Source: Candidatus Omnitrophota bacterium
GTDB taxonomy: Bacteria > Omnitrophota > Gorgyraeia > B26-G9
Direction: 5' to 3'
Length of the DNA stretch: 5,946 nt
Assembly (NCBI GenBank): GCA_030630245.1
Contig: DAOVNL010000059.1
Coordinates: 1 to 5,946, forward strand
Part shown: positions 5,888 to 5,946 of the stretch, piece after piece
Numbering within the stretch: the stretch's first letter is position 1
Layout: each line of letters opens with the position of its first letter
Translations under genes and position numbers: made by a program
Notes under the pieces: model-generated
Told to the model about the DNA's origin: nothing
Database searches by the model: none
Seen by the model: the letters and a program-made list of their open reading frames with translations, nothing else

Positions 5888-5946
5888 TTAAATTCGCTGA
5901 GTGTTTGCACCGTTCGCTAAGTCGCTCGCTTCGTGCTCATGCGTAA
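5888..5946 (-). other. Possible 3' end of an upstream gene (18 codons and stop)
   Basis: One minus-strand frame is open from the right edge through 18 sense codons (ending NGANTQRI) to TAA at 5888-5890. The -35 box of the tonB promoter begins 3 bases after that stop, like the rpsU promoter, which overlaps the end of its upstream gene. The peptide is too short to identify, and an open run of this length is easily random. Confidence 0.2.
5893..5922 (-). repeat. Pair of 10-base direct repeats upstream of the tonB promoter
   Basis: On the minus strand ACTTAGCGAA (5913-5922) and ACTCAGCGAA (5893-5902) differ at one base and are 20 bases apart, close to two helical turns. The nearer copy ends 8 bases before the -35 box. 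The placement would suit an activator or regulator site, but it could also be chance or low-complexity sequence, because similar GCGA-rich words continue to the window edge. Confidence 0.35.

Noticed and set aside
5907..5936. Hairpin (GCAC/GTGC ends) acting as a terminator of an upstream gene
   Set aside because: The stem is only four or five pairs with a large loop and no T tract, so it is not a credible terminator.

Overview
All the genes I can support lie on the minus strand and read from right to left. The coding set points to a diderm (Gram-negative-type) bacterium, probably an uncultivated lineage. A TonB-family protein and an exported M16 protease imply an outer membrane and a periplasm. 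The compact, moderately AT-rich, lysine-rich coding style and the presence of a Memo protein and a UPF0280 protein would suit a Candidatus Omnitrophota-like or similar PVC-neighbour genome. That placement is inference only, since no rRNA marker is present.

Layout from right to left, which is the direction of transcription. Positions 5885-5946 hold a short upstream region with two direct repeats and perhaps the last codons of an upstream gene. A perfect consensus sigma-70 promoter follows at 5856-5884. It drives a TonB-family gene (5144-5830) and, after a 37-base gap, a UPF0280/ApbE-like gene (4378-5106). A second perfect consensus promoter, with an extended -10 (4360-4388), overlaps the end of the UPF0280 gene. 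It drives rpsU (ribosomal protein bS21), a two-domain M16 zinc protease (1473-4097), a TIM-barrel sugar-phosphate isomerase/epimerase-like protein (547-1473) and a Memo-family protein that runs off the left edge (1-535).

The last four genes are tightly packed: a 17-base gap, a one-base TGATG overlap and an 11-base gap. They very probably form one operon led by rpsU. The protease and the TonB-like protein act in the envelope, while the isomerase-like and Memo proteins are predicted to be cytosolic metal enzymes of unknown substrate. No pathway joining all of them can be read from sequence alone. There is no gene-free stretch over 300 bases, and I see no RNA gene, CRISPR array, mobile element or convincing intrinsic terminator. 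The most notable items are the two ideal promoters, the start codons of tonB and rpsU (both likely internal to the longest open frame), the rpsU-protease-isomerase-Memo gene order, and a cysteine cluster in the UPF0280 protein.
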